Positions 6,987 to 15,865 of a stretch of 64,000 nucleotides of DNA are shown here, one piece after another. Position 1 is the stretch's first letter, and the number at the start of each line of letters is the position of its first letter. This DNA is from an uncultured Alphaproteobacteria bacterium. GTDB lineage: Bacteria; Pseudomonadota; Alphaproteobacteria; GCA-2731375. The notes under the pieces were generated by a model. That model searched no databases and was not told the DNA's origin. It saw only the letters and a list, made by a program, of their open reading frames with translations. Location of the stretch: the NCBI GenBank assembly GCA_951812805.1, contig CATOSZ010000004.1, positions 62,001-126,000 on the forward strand, written 5' to 3'. Both the position numbers and the translations under genes were made by a program.

Positions 6987-9275
6987 GTGACCGCTCCCCT
7001 CGACGGCATGACCGTCCTCGACCTGACCTCCGGCGATGCCGGTGCCTTCGCCGGCATGTTCCTCGCCGATTTCGGCGCCCGCGTGATCCGCGCCGTCGGC
7101 CCCGACGCGCCGCTGCACCGCGAGGGCGGCTTCATCGTCTGGGACCGGGGCAAAGAGGCCATCGACCTCGACCTCGACGACGCGCAGGTAGCACCGCGCC
7201 TCGATTCGCTGATCCCCGGCGTCGACGTGTTGCTGGAGGATTTCGCGCCCGCGTCGCCGCGCCAGGCGCTCGTCGCGCGAGACCGGCTGCGGGCGCTCAA
7301 CGGCCGGCTCGTCGCCTGCTCGATCACCGCCTACGGTAAGCGCGGCCCGTTGCGGGACGAGCCGCCGATCGACGAGCTGGTGCTGGCCCGCTCCGGCGTC
7401 ATGGGGGGTATGCCCGGCTACCGGCCGGCCCCGGTGCATGTGGTCCACCCGTTGCCCAGCGTCGGTGCCGCCCTCTTCGCCGCGATCGGCGTTGCCGCCG
7501 CGCTCTATGCCCGCGAGGAAACTGGGCGCGGCCGCTTCGTCGAAACCTCACTTCTGGCGGGCGCCCTGCTCTACCATCCAAAGGTTCTGGGCGACGGCAT
7601 CGCCCGCCACGTTTTCCAGACCCATCCGGCCGGCTCCGCCCCGTTCTATGCGGTCTATGAATGCGCCGACGGGGAGTATGTGCAGCTCGGCTGTGTGCAC
7701 GAGGTCTTCATCGCCCGCGCCGCCGAAATCATGGGCATCGGCGAGCTGGTGGCCGAGCCCCGTTTCGAGGGGGGCCGGGGCGGCCACACGCCGGCGGACG
7801 AACAGGAGATGCGCGAGACCTTGGAGCGGGTCATGAAGACCCGCCCGGCGGCCGACTGGATGGCCGACTTCGAACGCCAGGACGTTCCCTTCGCGCCGGC
7901 GCGCCATGCCGAAGACGGGCTGGACGATCCGCAAGTCCGCCACAATGGCCTCGTCCAGCAGCTGGACGATCCGGACCGCGGACCGGTCACGCAGATGGGC
8001 GTGCCGGTGCTGTTGACCGAAACGCCGGGACGGGTGGACACCCCCCGGGCCGCGACGACGGCGCCGCCCCCCGATCTGGCGGCACTGCCACCCGCAACGA
8101 CGACGGCCGAGGACCCGGAGGCGCCGCCGCTTTCCGGTGTTCGGGTGTTGGAAATCACCAACCTGATCGCCGGGCCGACGGCCGGGCGCCTGCTGGCCGA
8201 CCTCGGCGCCGACGTCATCAAGCTGGAACCACCGGGCGGCGACATGTCGCGCCCGATCGGCCGGACCTATTTCTACAACGTGAACTTCAACAAACGCTCC
8301 GTCTGCTTCGATGCCCGCAAGCCCGGCGCCAAACCGGCGATCGCGGCAATCGCCGCCAGCGTCGATGCCGTGCTCGCCAACCTGCGGCCCGGCGCGACGG
8401 AGCGGATGGGCATCACGCCGGCGGTCAACCCGCAGCTGATCGAGGCGCACATCACCGGCTATGGCTGGACCGGCCCCTATGCCAAGCGGCCGGGCATCGA
8501 TCCGCTGGCCCAGGGCCTGATGGGCTTGAGCCGGGCCCAGGGCGGCGAGGGCAACCCGCCCTCCTTTCCCGCGCAGCTGGCCCCGACCGACTACACGACC
8601 GGGGCGGCCGGCACCCTCGGCCTGATCCTGGCGTTGCTGCAACGCCGGCGCCGGGGCACGGTGCAGCGGGTGGAGAGCAACCTGCTGAACGGCGCCATCC
8701 TGTTGAGCTCGGCCTGGTTCACCCGCTATGCCGGCAAGCCGGAACGCCCGCTCGCCGACGGCGGGCAGTACGGGCTCGACGCCGCGCACCGGCTCTACCG
8801 GGTGGCCGACGGCTGGGTCTATGTCGCCGCCGACAGCGATAGCAAGCGCGCCGCCTTTCTCGCCTGGGCGGGCGTCGAGCATACGGGCGACCCGGGCCCG
8901 GGCCATCCGGCGACCTCGCCGCTCGCAGAGGCCCTGGCGGCAGCGCTGGCCGGTCGCGGGCTCGACGAGACGCTCACGGGCCTGAAGGCGGCGGGCGTGC
9001 CCGTCGCCGAGGCGCAGGCCGGCGACAGCGAGCTGTTCCTGGACGACCCGCACGCCCAGGCGAACGGCTTCGTCGCGGCGCGCCAACATCCCAAGGTCGG
9101 GCGCCTGCGGGCCGCCTGGAACTACATCCAGTTCGCCGACACCGAGACCAGCGCCGGGCGGCCGACGCCACTGCTGGGCGAGCACACGGCCGACGTGCTG
9201 GCCGAGGCCGGCCTCGCCGGCGACGAGATCGAAAGCCTGTTCGCCGAGGGTGCCGCCCTTGCGGAAGAGGTCTGA
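6987..9275 (+). CDS. Double-domain family III CoA-transferase (CaiB/BaiF type)
   Basis: This 762-residue protein carries two consecutive CaiB/BaiF domains: residues 1-365 (TVLDLTSGDAGAFAGMFLAD) and about 380-760 (RVLEITNLIAGPTAGRLLAD). Family III enzymes move CoA between organic acids through an aspartyl-CoA intermediate. The second domain keeps the likely catalytic Asp (D535, in PTDYTTGAAG); the first has Leu at the matching place (PLPSVGAAL), so it is probably structural. The family normally works as an interlaced dimer of single-domain chains, so a tandem fusion could form a pseudo-dimer. Start GTG 6987 is chosen over ATG 7009 because it keeps the first strand. The probable selenoprotein follows after 44 bases. 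Confidence 0.88.
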   Translation: MTAPLDGMTVLDLTSGDAGAFAGMFLADFGARVIRAVGPDAPLHREGGFIVWDRGKEAIDLDLDDAQVAPRLDSLIPGVDVLLEDFAPASPRQALVARDRLRALNGRLVACSITAYGKRGPLRDEPPIDELVLARSGVMGGMPGYRPAPVHVVHPLPSVGAALFAAIGVAAALYAREETGRGRFVETSLLAGALLYHPKVLGDGIARHVFQTHPAGSAPFYAVYECADGEYVQLGCVHEVFIARAAEIMGIGELVAEPRFEGGRGGHTPADEQEMRETLERVMKTRPAADWMADFERQDVPFAPARHAEDGLDDPQVRHNGLVQQLDDPDRGPVTQMGVPVLLTETPGRVDTPRAATTAPPPDLAALPPATTTAEDPEAPPLSGVRVLEITNLIAGPTAGRLLADLGADVIKLEPPGGDMSRPIGRTYFYNVNFNKRSVCFDARKPGAKPAIAAIAASVDAVLANLRPGATERMGITPAVNPQLIEAHITGYGWTGPYAKRPGIDPLAQGLMGLSRAQGGEGNPPSFPAQLAPTDYTTGAAGTLGLILALLQRRRRGTVQRVESNLLNGAILLSSAWFTRYAGKPERPLADGGQYGLDAAHRLYRVADGWVYVAADSDSKRAAFLAWAGVEHTGDPGPGHPATSPLAEALAAALAGRGLDETLTGLKAAGVPVAEAQAGDSELFLDDPHAQANGFVAARQHPKVGRLRAAWNYIQFADTETSAGRPTPLLGEHTADVLAEAGLAGDEIESLFAEGAALAEEV

Positions 9276-9319
9276 TTGTGCGCCACTGACGGTCGCGTCG
9301 AGACAAAGGAGCCAACCCG

Positions 9320-9943
9320 ATGGCCGAGACGATCACCCTGGAGATTTTCACGGACTACGTTTGACCGTGGTGTTACCTCAGCACCGGGCGTGTTGAGAAA
9401 CTGCAAGAGACCTTCGACATCGCGGTGAAGTGGATCCACTTCCCCCTGCATCCCGACACCCCGAGCGAGGGCCGCAGCCTGCAAGAGCTGTTCGCCGGGC
9501 GCGACGTCGACGTCGACGCCATGTACCAACGGATGAAGGGCCTGATGGACGACGAGGGCCTGCCCTACGGCCAACGGACCCATACCTACAACAGCCGGCT
9601 GGCGCAGGAGCTCGGCATCTGGGCCGACGGCCAGGCCGGCGGCGAGGCGCTGCACGACGCCCTCTACCGCGCCTATTTCGTCGACGCCCGCAATATCGGC
9701 GATATCGACGTGCTGCTGGAGATCGTCGAAAGCGTCGGCCTCGACACCGCGGCCGCACGCGAGGTGCTGGAGGGGCGGAGCCACAGCACCGCGGTCGACG
9801 CGGACTGGGAGCGCAGCCGCGCCATCGGCGTCACCGGCGTGCCGACCTTCGTCGCCGGCGGTTACGGCGTCGTCGGCGCACAGCCCTACGAGGTGCTGGA
9901 ACAACTCCTGGAGAAAGTCGGCGCGGAACGCCGCCCCGACTGA
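9320..9943 (+). CDS. DsbA/FrnE-family thiol oxidoreductase, probable selenoprotein (TGA = Sec15)
   Basis: ATG 9320 follows AAGGAG at 8 bases. The frame reads MAETITLEIFTDYV, then TGA 9362-9364, then PWCYLSTG and continues uninterrupted to TGA 9941-9943, giving 207 residues with the TGA read through. FrnE/2-hydroxychromene isomerase-like DsbA proteins have DYVCPWCY here, so TGA stands exactly at the first (nucleophilic) cysteine and would give a Sec-x-x-Cys redox centre. The rest is a normal DsbA domain: QRTHTYNSRLAQELG in the helical insert and GVTGVPTFVAGG with the cis-proline VP. A hairpin 13 bases after the TGA meets bacterial SECIS rules. The alternative is a nonsense mutation of TGT or TGC. 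Confidence 0.82.
9362..9397 (+). promoter_or_regulatory. Bacterial SECIS-like element directly after the in-frame TGA
   Basis: CTCAGCAC at 9377-9384 pairs with GTGTTGAG at 9390-9397: eight consecutive pairs, one of them G-U. The apical loop is CGGGC (9385-9389), with G in its second position. The loop begins 20 bases after the TGA, within the 16-37 base window described for bacterial SECIS elements read by SelB. The stem uses unusual codons for this genome (GGG, GTT, and TGT just upstream), as expected if RNA structure constrains the sequence. Confidence 0.75.
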
Positions 9944-10005
9944 CCTCGCCGCGCCCTCCCGCCCGTCCCCCGATTCCCTGTACCGGTCCGGTTGCACATT
10001 CCATA

Positions 10006-10068
10006 GGGGTAAGGTCTTGCTTTTTGCCTAGAAAGATCTAATGAAGGCAACAAACAAGACCTGACCCC
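10006..10068. repeat. 63-bp imperfect palindrome, REP/MITE-like
   Basis: GGGGTAAGGTCTTGC... at 10006-10029 is matched by the reverse complement of 10045-10068 (ending ...AAGACCTGACCCC), with 21 of 24 positions agreeing and 15 bases between. It fills the gap between the selenoprotein and smpB, which converge, so it could act as a bidirectional terminator. A related GGGGTCAGGACTTG string recurs at about 46219, suggesting a dispersed repeat. Confidence 0.6.
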
Positions 10069-10111
10069 ATTTGAGGCGGTTCAGGCCGGTCCGCGGCTGG
10101 AATTTGGGGCG

Positions 10112-10567
10112 TCAGCCGCGGCGCAGCAGGCGTTGCTTCTGGCGGTTCCAGTCGCGTTCCTTGATGGTGTGGCGCTTGTCGTGCTGGCGCTTGCCGCGGG
10201 CGAGGCCGAGGAGGACCTTGGCGATGCCGCGGTCGTTGAAGTAGACGCGCAAGGGCACCACCGTGCCGCCCTCGCGGTTGGCATGGTCGGACAGCTTGAC
10301 GATCTCGCGCCGGTGCAGCAGCAGCTTGCGGCGCCGGCGCGGCTGGTGATTGTAGCGGTTGCCGGCGGTGTATTCCGGGATATAGGCGTTGACCAGGAAC
10401 AGCTCGCCGCCCTGCTCGCTGGCATAGCTCTCGGAAATGTCGGCGCGGCCCTCGCGCAGGGACTTCACCTCGGTCCCCGCCAGGACCACGCCGGCCTCGA
10501 GCGTATCGTCGATGAAATAGTTGTAGCGGGCCTTTCGGTTCTCCGCCGCGACGCGTCCCTCCGCCAT
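10112..10567 (-). CDS. smpB: SsrA-binding protein SmpB
   Basis: This 151-residue protein is SmpB, which binds tmRNA and brings it to stalled ribosomes for trans-translation. Hallmarks are [63 protein letters not shown] and a basic tail ([10 protein letters not shown]) that enters the decoding centre. Length and start are standard. It lies 8 bases downstream of dapA on the same strand, a neighbourhood common in Alphaproteobacteria. Confidence 0.98.
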   Translation of the reverse strand: MAEGRVAAENRKARYNYFIDDTLEAGVVLAGTEVKSLREGRADISESYASEQGGELFLVNAYIPEYTAGNRYNHQPRRRRKLLLHRREIVKLSDHANREGGTVVPLRVYFNDRGIAKVLLGLARGKRQHDKRHTIKERDWNRQKQRLLRRG

Positions 10568-10575
10568 TGCCGTCC

Positions 10576-11451
10576 TTAGTTGAGCAGGCCGGCGTGGCGA
10601 AGCGCGCCGTTGATCGTCTCCTTGGTCGCCGCGCCGGGCGGGACCAAAGGCAGGCGAAGCTCCGCCGAACAGAGGCCGAGAGTCTCCGCCGCGTGCTTGG
10701 CGCCCCCGGGGCTCGGCTCCAGGAACAAGGCGACATGCAACGGCATCAGCCGGTGCTGGTAGTCAAGCGCGGTCTTGAAGTCCATCGCCATGCAGGCTTC
10801 CTGGAATTCGCTGCAGAGCTTCGGCGCCACGTTGGCGGTGACCGAAATGCAGCCGTCGCCGCCGTGCGCCATATAGGCGAGCGCCGTGCCGTCCTCACCC
10901 GAAAGCTGGCACCAATCCCCCTCGATCAGCATCTGTTCCTTGCTGGGACGCGTGAGGTCCGCGGTCGCGTCCTTCACGCCGACGACGTTCTTCAGGTCGG
11001 CGATGCGGGACATCGTCTCCGGCGAGATGTCGACAATGGCGCGGGGCGGGATGTTGTAGACGATGATCGGCAGGTCGACCGCATCCGAAATCGTCTTGAA
11101 GTGCTGGTAGATGCCGTCCTGGCTCGGCTTGTTGTAGTAGCCGGTGACATGCAGCACGCCGTCGGCGCCGGCGGCCTTCGCATGCTCCGTCAGGTCGACC
11201 GCCTCCCGCGTGTTGTTGGAGCCGGCACCGGCGATCACCGGCAGGCGGCCATCGCACTGCTCGATGACGATGTCGGTGACCCGCTTGTGCTCGTCATGGC
11301 TGAGCGTCGGCGATTCGCCCGTCGTGCCGCAGGGCACGATCCCGTGTGTCCCCTGCTCGACATGCCAATCGACCAGCTTGCGCAGTGCGCCTTCGTCCAC
11401 TTCTCCGTCCTTGAACGGCGTGATCAAGGCGACGATCGAACCCTTGAACAT
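10576..11451 (-). CDS. dapA: 4-hydroxy-tetrahydrodipicolinate synthase
   Basis: This 291-residue TIM-barrel enzyme condenses pyruvate with aspartate semialdehyde, the first committed step to diaminopimelate and lysine. [14 protein letters not shown] holds the substrate-binding [16 protein letters not shown] holds the catalytic tyrosine. [12 protein letters not shown] holds the Schiff-base lysine. ATG 11451 follows GAGGAAG. It is divergent from the lytic transglycosylase gene across 117 bases and probably cotranscribed with smpB. Confidence 0.97.
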   Translation of the reverse strand: MFKGSIVALITPFKDGEVDEGALRKLVDWHVEQGTHGIVPCGTTGESPTLSHDEHKRVTDIVIEQCDGRLPVIAGAGSNNTREAVDLTEHAKAAGADGVLHVTGYYNKPSQDGIYQHFKTISDAVDLPIIVYNIPPRAIVDISPETMSRIADLKNVVGVKDATADLTRPSKEQMLIEGDWCQLSGEDGTALAYMAHGGDGCISVTANVAPKLCSEFQEACMAMDFKTALDYQHRLMPLHVALFLEPSPGGAKHAAETLGLCSAELRLPLVPPGAATKETINGALRHAGLLN

Positions 11452-11568
11452 GGCTTCCTCCCTCGGATTTTGGCCGACAGTAGCGATTGCCCCCGGAAAC
11501 GGCAAGCGTGGTGATCTCCCGCGGGCTCCCGTTGGACGCAACCCCCCGCCGCAGGTAGTATCGCCGCC

Positions 11569-13593
11569 ATGACATTCGCGGCCCGCATCGCGCTTCTCCT
11601 GGCCGGCCTGCTGCTGGCGCCCACGCTCGTGGGCACGGCGCTGTCGGCGACGCCGCGCCCGGCCGAGAACGACCTCGCGGCCTATGAAGCCAAGCTGACG
11701 GCGGCGGACGAGGAGCTTTATACCCGCGCCTTCCGCTCCGCCGCGCACGGCCGCTGGGATCGGGCGGCACGCCTCGCCGGCCAGGCGAGTGATCCGCTGC
11801 CCGCGAAGATCCTGACCTGGATGCGGCTTAGCCGCGGCAAGGCCAAGCGTTCGCTGGCGGAGCTGGAAAGCTTTATCGCCGCGAACCCGACCTGGCCGCG
11901 GCAGAAATCGTTGCAGATCCGGCTGGAGAAGGCGATGCGCAAGGGCGTGCCGGACAGCCGGGTCGTCGCGCTCTTCAAGACGCGCCGGCCGGTCAGCGGC
12001 GCCGGCCGCATTCGCCTGGCCGAGGCCCTGCTGGCCACGGGGCACCGCGACGCCGGGGCCGAGTGGCTGCGCTATGCCTGGGTCGATAACGATTTCGAGC
12101 GTAAGGAACAGAAGCGGATCCTGAAAGCCCACGACGCCCTGCTGCGGCCGGCGGACCATGCCCGGCGTCTCGACCGGTTGCTGTGGGACGGCCGGCGCAG
12201 CGATGCGAGGGTCCTGTTGAAGCGGGTGCCGACCGGCCAGCGCCGCGTGGCCGAAGCGCGCATGGCGTTGATGCGGCGCGCCCGCGACGTCGGCCGGCGG
12301 ATCGAACGGGTGCCGCCCGCGCTGCATGGCGATCCGGGCCTGGTCTACGAGCGGGCCCGCTGGCGCCGCCGGGCCGGCAAGACGCAGGCGGCCCGCGACC
12401 TGCTGGCCAAGTACGCGGGCGATGGCGGATCACGGCCGGAGAAGTGGTGGACCGAGCGCAACCGCCATGTCCGCGACCTGATCGAAAAGGGCCGGATGGA
12501 ACAGGCCTATGCGATCGCCAGCCGGAACGGACAGCCGAAGTTCAGCGTCGGGTTCGCCGACGGGGAGTTTCTCGCCGGCTGGCTGGCCCTGCGGTTCCTG
12601 AAACAGCCGCTTCGGGCCACCAGGCATTTCCGCAAGCTGTACCAGGGCGTGCGGTTCCCGATCAGCCGGGCCCGCGCCGCCTATTGGCATGGCCGCGCGT
12701 CACAGGTGCTCGGCAACACCGAGAACGCGACGCGCTGGTATGGCCTCGCCGCGCGTCATCCCGCGACCTATTACGGCCAGCTCGCGACCGAGGCGCTCGG
12801 CCGGGGACGGCTGCTGCGCCTGCCCCGCCTGCGCAATCCCCGCGCGGCGGAGCGTCGGGTCTTCGCCGGGCGCGAGCTGGTCCGCGCCGCCGCCATGGTC
12901 TCGCAGCTCGGCCAGCGCAAACTCTTCCGCACCTTCATGCTGCATCTCGGTGAGCAGCTGGAGCGGCCGATGGAACAATATCTGCTGGCGCGGATGGCCC
13001 GCCGGCACGGCCGGCTGGACCTGTCGATCCGCCTGGCCAAGAAGGCGGTGCGCCAGGGCGCCCTGGTCGTCGAGACCGCCTATCCCCTGCTGGAGCTGCC
13101 GCGCACGCGGAGCGAACGCCCGCTGGTCATCGCCGTCGCCCGCCAGGAGAGCGAGTTCGACGTCCGCGCCGTCAGCCCGGCGGGCGCCCGGGGCCTGATG
13201 CAGCTGATGCCGGCGACGGCACGCGAAGTCGCCCAAGGGCTGGGGCTGCGCTACAGCCGGCGGCGCCTGACCGCCGATCCGCGCTACAACGTTCGCCTCG
13301 GCGATCGCTACCTCAGCCAGTTGATCGAACGCTACGACGGCTCCTACGTGCTGGCCGTCGCCGCCTACAACGCCGGGCCGGGCCGGGTCGCGACCTGGAT
13401 GAAGCGCAACGGCGATCCACGCAAGCCCGAGGTCGACGCCATCGACTGGGTCGAACTCATCGGCATCCCGGAGACCCGCAACTATGTGCAGCGGGTGATG
13501 GAGAACTTGCAGATCTACCGCGGCCGCATCGCCAACCGGCCGATCGCCAGCCGGGTCGGCGCCGACCTGGTGCGCAACCGCGCCGCCAACTGA
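11569..13593 (+). CDS. Soluble lytic murein transglycosylase (Slt70-like)
   Basis: This 674-residue protein has an N-terminal signal peptide (residues 1-25, hydrophobic LLLAGLLLAPTLVG, then ALSA), a long alpha-superhelical domain built of helical repeats, and a C-terminal SLT domain from about residue 505. The catalytic glutamate is in VARQESEFD, followed by GARGLMQLMPATA and VAAYNAGPGRV, the three signature blocks of family 1 lytic transglycosylases. It cleaves glycan strands of periplasmic peptidoglycan to 1,6-anhydro products. It is transcribed away from dapA. Confidence 0.95.
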   Translation: MTFAARIALLLAGLLLAPTLVGTALSATPRPAENDLAAYEAKLTAADEELYTRAFRSAAHGRWDRAARLAGQASDPLPAKILTWMRLSRGKAKRSLAELESFIAANPTWPRQKSLQIRLEKAMRKGVPDSRVVALFKTRRPVSGAGRIRLAEALLATGHRDAGAEWLRYAWVDNDFERKEQKRILKAHDALLRPADHARRLDRLLWDGRRSDARVLLKRVPTGQRRVAEARMALMRRARDVGRRIERVPPALHGDPGLVYERARWRRRAGKTQAARDLLAKYAGDGGSRPEKWWTERNRHVRDLIEKGRMEQAYAIASRNGQPKFSVGFADGEFLAGWLALRFLKQPLRATRHFRKLYQGVRFPISRARAAYWHGRASQVLGNTENATRWYGLAARHPATYYGQLATEALGRGRLLRLPRLRNPRAAERRVFAGRELVRAAAMVSQLGQRKLFRTFMLHLGEQLERPMEQYLLARMARRHGRLDLSIRLAKKAVRQGALVVETAYPLLELPRTRSERPLVIAVARQESEFDVRAVSPAGARGLMQLMPATAREVAQGLGLRYSRRRLTADPRYNVRLGDRYLSQLIERYDGSYVLAVAAYNAGPGRVATWMKRNGDPRKPEVDAIDWVELIGIPETRNYVQRVMENLQIYRGRIANRPIASRVGADLVRNRAAN

Positions 13594-13616
13594 TCCAAAG
13601 ACGAGGGAGAGACGTC

Positions 13617-14768
13617 GTGGACGCACTTCGCGAACAAGCCTGCATTACCGGCATCGGTGAAACCCGCTACAGCCGGGGCACGGAGAAGAGCCAGGTGGGC
13701 CTGGCGCTGGAGGCCTCGCTCAACGCCATTCGCGACGCCGGGCTGCGGCCGGGTGATATCGACGGCGTCATCCCCTACGCCGCCGGCATGGCGGTGGCGG
13801 AAGATTTTATCACCAACCTCGGCATAGAAGACCTGAACTATTCGGCGATGACGCCGATGGGCGGCGCCAGCGCGGTCGCTGCCTTGCAGACGGCGCTGAT
13901 GGCGACGGCGTCGGGCCTGTGCAATCACGTGCTGATCGTGCTGGGGCGGACCGGGTTTTCCGGCGGGCGGATCGGCGCCCGGGTACAGCAGATGCCGCAG
14001 TTCAAGACCGTCGGCGAATTCGAGATGCCGTCGGGCGCCATCGCCCCGCCGCAGCTCTACGCGCCGATGGCACGCCGGCACATGGAGCTGCACGGCACCA
14101 CCAGCCGGCAGTTCGCCGAGATCGCCGTCACCATGCGCAAGCATGCACAGTTGAACGACAACGCGATCATGCAAAAGCCGATGACGGTGGCGGACCACCA
14201 GAACTCGCGCATGATTTCCGACCCCTTCCGCCTGTTCGACTGCAGCCTGGAGAGTGACGGCGGTTGCGCCGTCGTGGTCAGCCGAGCGGAGCGGGCAAAG
14301 GACATGGCCAACCGCCCGATCTACATCATGGGCGTCGGCGAAGGTCACCCCCATTCGCCGAGCGTCATCACCCAGCGCTCCGACCTCACCCGCCTCGGCA
14401 CCGCCAAGGCGGCGCCCAAGGCCTTCGCCATGGCCGGCATCGAACGCCGGGACATCGACGTCGCCGAGATCTACGACTGCTTCACCTATATCGTGCTCTG
14501 CCAGTTGGAGGACCTCGGCTTCTGCGAGAAGGGCGAGGGCGGCGACTTCGTCATGGACGGGCGGATCGGCCTCGGCGGCGAGCTGCCGATCAACACCCAC
14601 GGCGGCCTGTTGAGCCAGGCCCATCTCGCCGGCATGAACCATATCCACGAGCTGACCCGCCAGCTGCGCGGCGACGGCGGCCGGGCCCAGGTCGAAGACG
14701 CCGAGATCGGCCTGGTCACCGGCTACGGCGATCTCGGCGACGGCGCCGTCGCCATCCTCAGGAGGTAG
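13617..14768 (+). CDS. Thiolase-like protein (SCP-x/acetyl-CoA acetyltransferase superfamily)
   Basis: Translation from GTG 13617 gives 383 residues. The thiolase fold is recognisable in ITGIGETRYSRG, MGGASAVAALQTALMA, the NSRMISDPFRLFDCSLESDGGCAV block and the C-terminal NTHGGLLSQAHLAGMNHIHE, which carries the HGG motif. The canonical N-terminal nucleophilic Cys-Ser is absent, as is usual in the non-condensing SCP-x-like branch. Such proteins pair with a DUF35 OB-fold partner, which is exactly the next gene, and some such pairs act as retro-aldolases on CoA esters. The nitroreductase after that completes a three-gene run. Confidence 0.9.
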   Translation: MDALREQACITGIGETRYSRGTEKSQVGLALEASLNAIRDAGLRPGDIDGVIPYAAGMAVAEDFITNLGIEDLNYSAMTPMGGASAVAALQTALMATASGLCNHVLIVLGRTGFSGGRIGARVQQMPQFKTVGEFEMPSGAIAPPQLYAPMARRHMELHGTTSRQFAEIAVTMRKHAQLNDNAIMQKPMTVADHQNSRMISDPFRLFDCSLESDGGCAVVVSRAERAKDMANRPIYIMGVGEGHPHSPSVITQRSDLTRLGTAKAAPKAFAMAGIERRDIDVAEIYDCFTYIVLCQLEDLGFCEKGEGGDFVMDGRIGLGGELPINTHGGLLSQAHLAGMNHIHELTRQLRGDGGRAQVEDAEIGLVTGYGDLGDGAVAILRR

Positions 14769-14774
14769 GGATAA

Positions 14775-15188
14775 GTGAACGCCGCCTACGAAAAACCGGT
14801 GCCAGAGCCGACCGCCGACAGCCAACCCTATTGGGACGGCCTCGCCGCGCATCGCCTGATGATCCAAAGCTGTGCGGCCTGCGGCCAGGCACGGCACTAT
14901 CCCCAGCCGATGTGCCCGGCCTGCCATTCGCTGGAAGTCTCCTGGATCGAGGCCTCTAGGCGCGGCACCCTGCACAGCTGGACCGAGACGCATCATCCCT
15001 TCCATGCGGGCTTCAAGGACGACCTGCCGATCCTGCTGGTCACCGTCGACCTGGCGGAGGGCGTGCGCCTGCAATGCCCGCTGCGCGATGGCTCGATCGG
15101 CGCGCTCAGCCTCGGCCGGGCGGTCGACATCGACTTCGAGGACGTAACCGACGGCCTCACCCTGCCGGTCGCCAGGCTGGCACCGTAA
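14775..15188 (+). CDS. DUF35 zinc-ribbon/OB-fold protein, partner of the thiolase-like protein
   Basis: This 137-residue protein starts at GTG 14775, after GGAGG at 14761-14765. A rubredoxin-like zinc ribbon (CAACGQARHYPQPMCPAC, residues about 33-50) is followed by an OB-fold with GTLHSWTETHHPF and LVTVDLAEGVRLQCPL. DUF35 proteins bind acyl-CoA and form complexes with SCP-x-like thiolases; the gene lies 6 bases after one. The function in this substrate pathway is inferred from pairing only. Confidence 0.92.
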   Translation: MNAAYEKPVPEPTADSQPYWDGLAAHRLMIQSCAACGQARHYPQPMCPACHSLEVSWIEASRRGTLHSWTETHHPFHAGFKDDLPILLVTVDLAEGVRLQCPLRDGSIGALSLGRAVDIDFEDVTDGLTLPVARLAP

Positions 15189-15204
15189 ACGAGGTAGCGA
15201 AGCA

Positions 15205-15858
15205 ATGACCGATTTCGACCTGAGCCAGACCGATACCCTGCTGACCACCACGCGGGCGGTGCGCAAGCGCCTCGACCTCGAACGGCCAGTCTCCCGCGAC
15301 GTCGTCCGTGAATGCCTGGAGATCGCCATCCAGGCGCCGAGCGGCTCCAACCGCCAGGGCTGGCGCTGGCTCGTAGTCACCGATGCGGACAAGCGGGCGC
15401 AGCTGGCGGAAATCTACCGCGCAGGCGTCGGCGGCTATCTCGAAGGCGCCATACGCGAGGCCGCGGAACGCGGTGCCGCCCAGGACGGCCGGGTGTTCGA
15501 GAGCGCGCACTACCTGGCGGAAAATCTCCAGCATGTCCCCGTGCACGTCATCCCCTGCATCCAGGCCGACCATCTCCCCGCCGATCCGCCGCGACACGTC
15601 TGGCCCGGCCTCATGGGCTCGATCATGCCGGCGATCTGGAGCTTTCAGCTGGCCCTCCGATCCCGCGGCCTCGGCACCTGCCTGACGACCCTGCACCTGA
15701 GCCAGGCGGCCGACGCGCAAGCGCTGCTCGGCATTCCCGACGGCATCATGCAGACGGCCCTGCTACCGGTCGCCTACACCAAGGGCACGGACTTCAAGCC
15801 CGCCGGGCGCCGGCCGCTGGACGAGATCCTGTATTGGGACGAGTGGTCAGGCGGGTGA
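15205..15858 (+). CDS. Nitroreductase-family FMN oxidoreductase
   Basis: This 217-residue protein has the FMN-binding start TTRAVRKRLDLERPV and QAPSGSNRQGWRWLVV, then GSIMPAIWSFQLALRSRGLGTCLTTLHL, all typical of the nitroreductase family, which uses NAD(P)H to reduce nitro groups, quinones or enones. It lies 16 bases after the DUF35 gene, so it likely belongs to the same catabolic transcript. The physiological substrate is unknown. Confidence 0.92.
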   Translation: MTDFDLSQTDTLLTTTRAVRKRLDLERPVSRDVVRECLEIAIQAPSGSNRQGWRWLVVTDADKRAQLAEIYRAGVGGYLEGAIREAAERGAAQDGRVFESAHYLAENLQHVPVHVIPCIQADHLPADPPRHVWPGLMGSIMPAIWSFQLALRSRGLGTCLTTLHLSQAADAQALLGIPDGIMQTALLPVAYTKGTDFKPAGRRPLDEILYWDEWSGG

Positions 15859-15865
15859 GGACGGA

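Noticed and set aside
9362..9364. TGA read as a simple nonsense mutation of the DsbA-like gene
   Set aside because: The TGA falls exactly at the redox cysteine, the rest of the gene is undamaged, and a SECIS-type hairpin lies at the right distance. A random stop would not be expected to meet all three.
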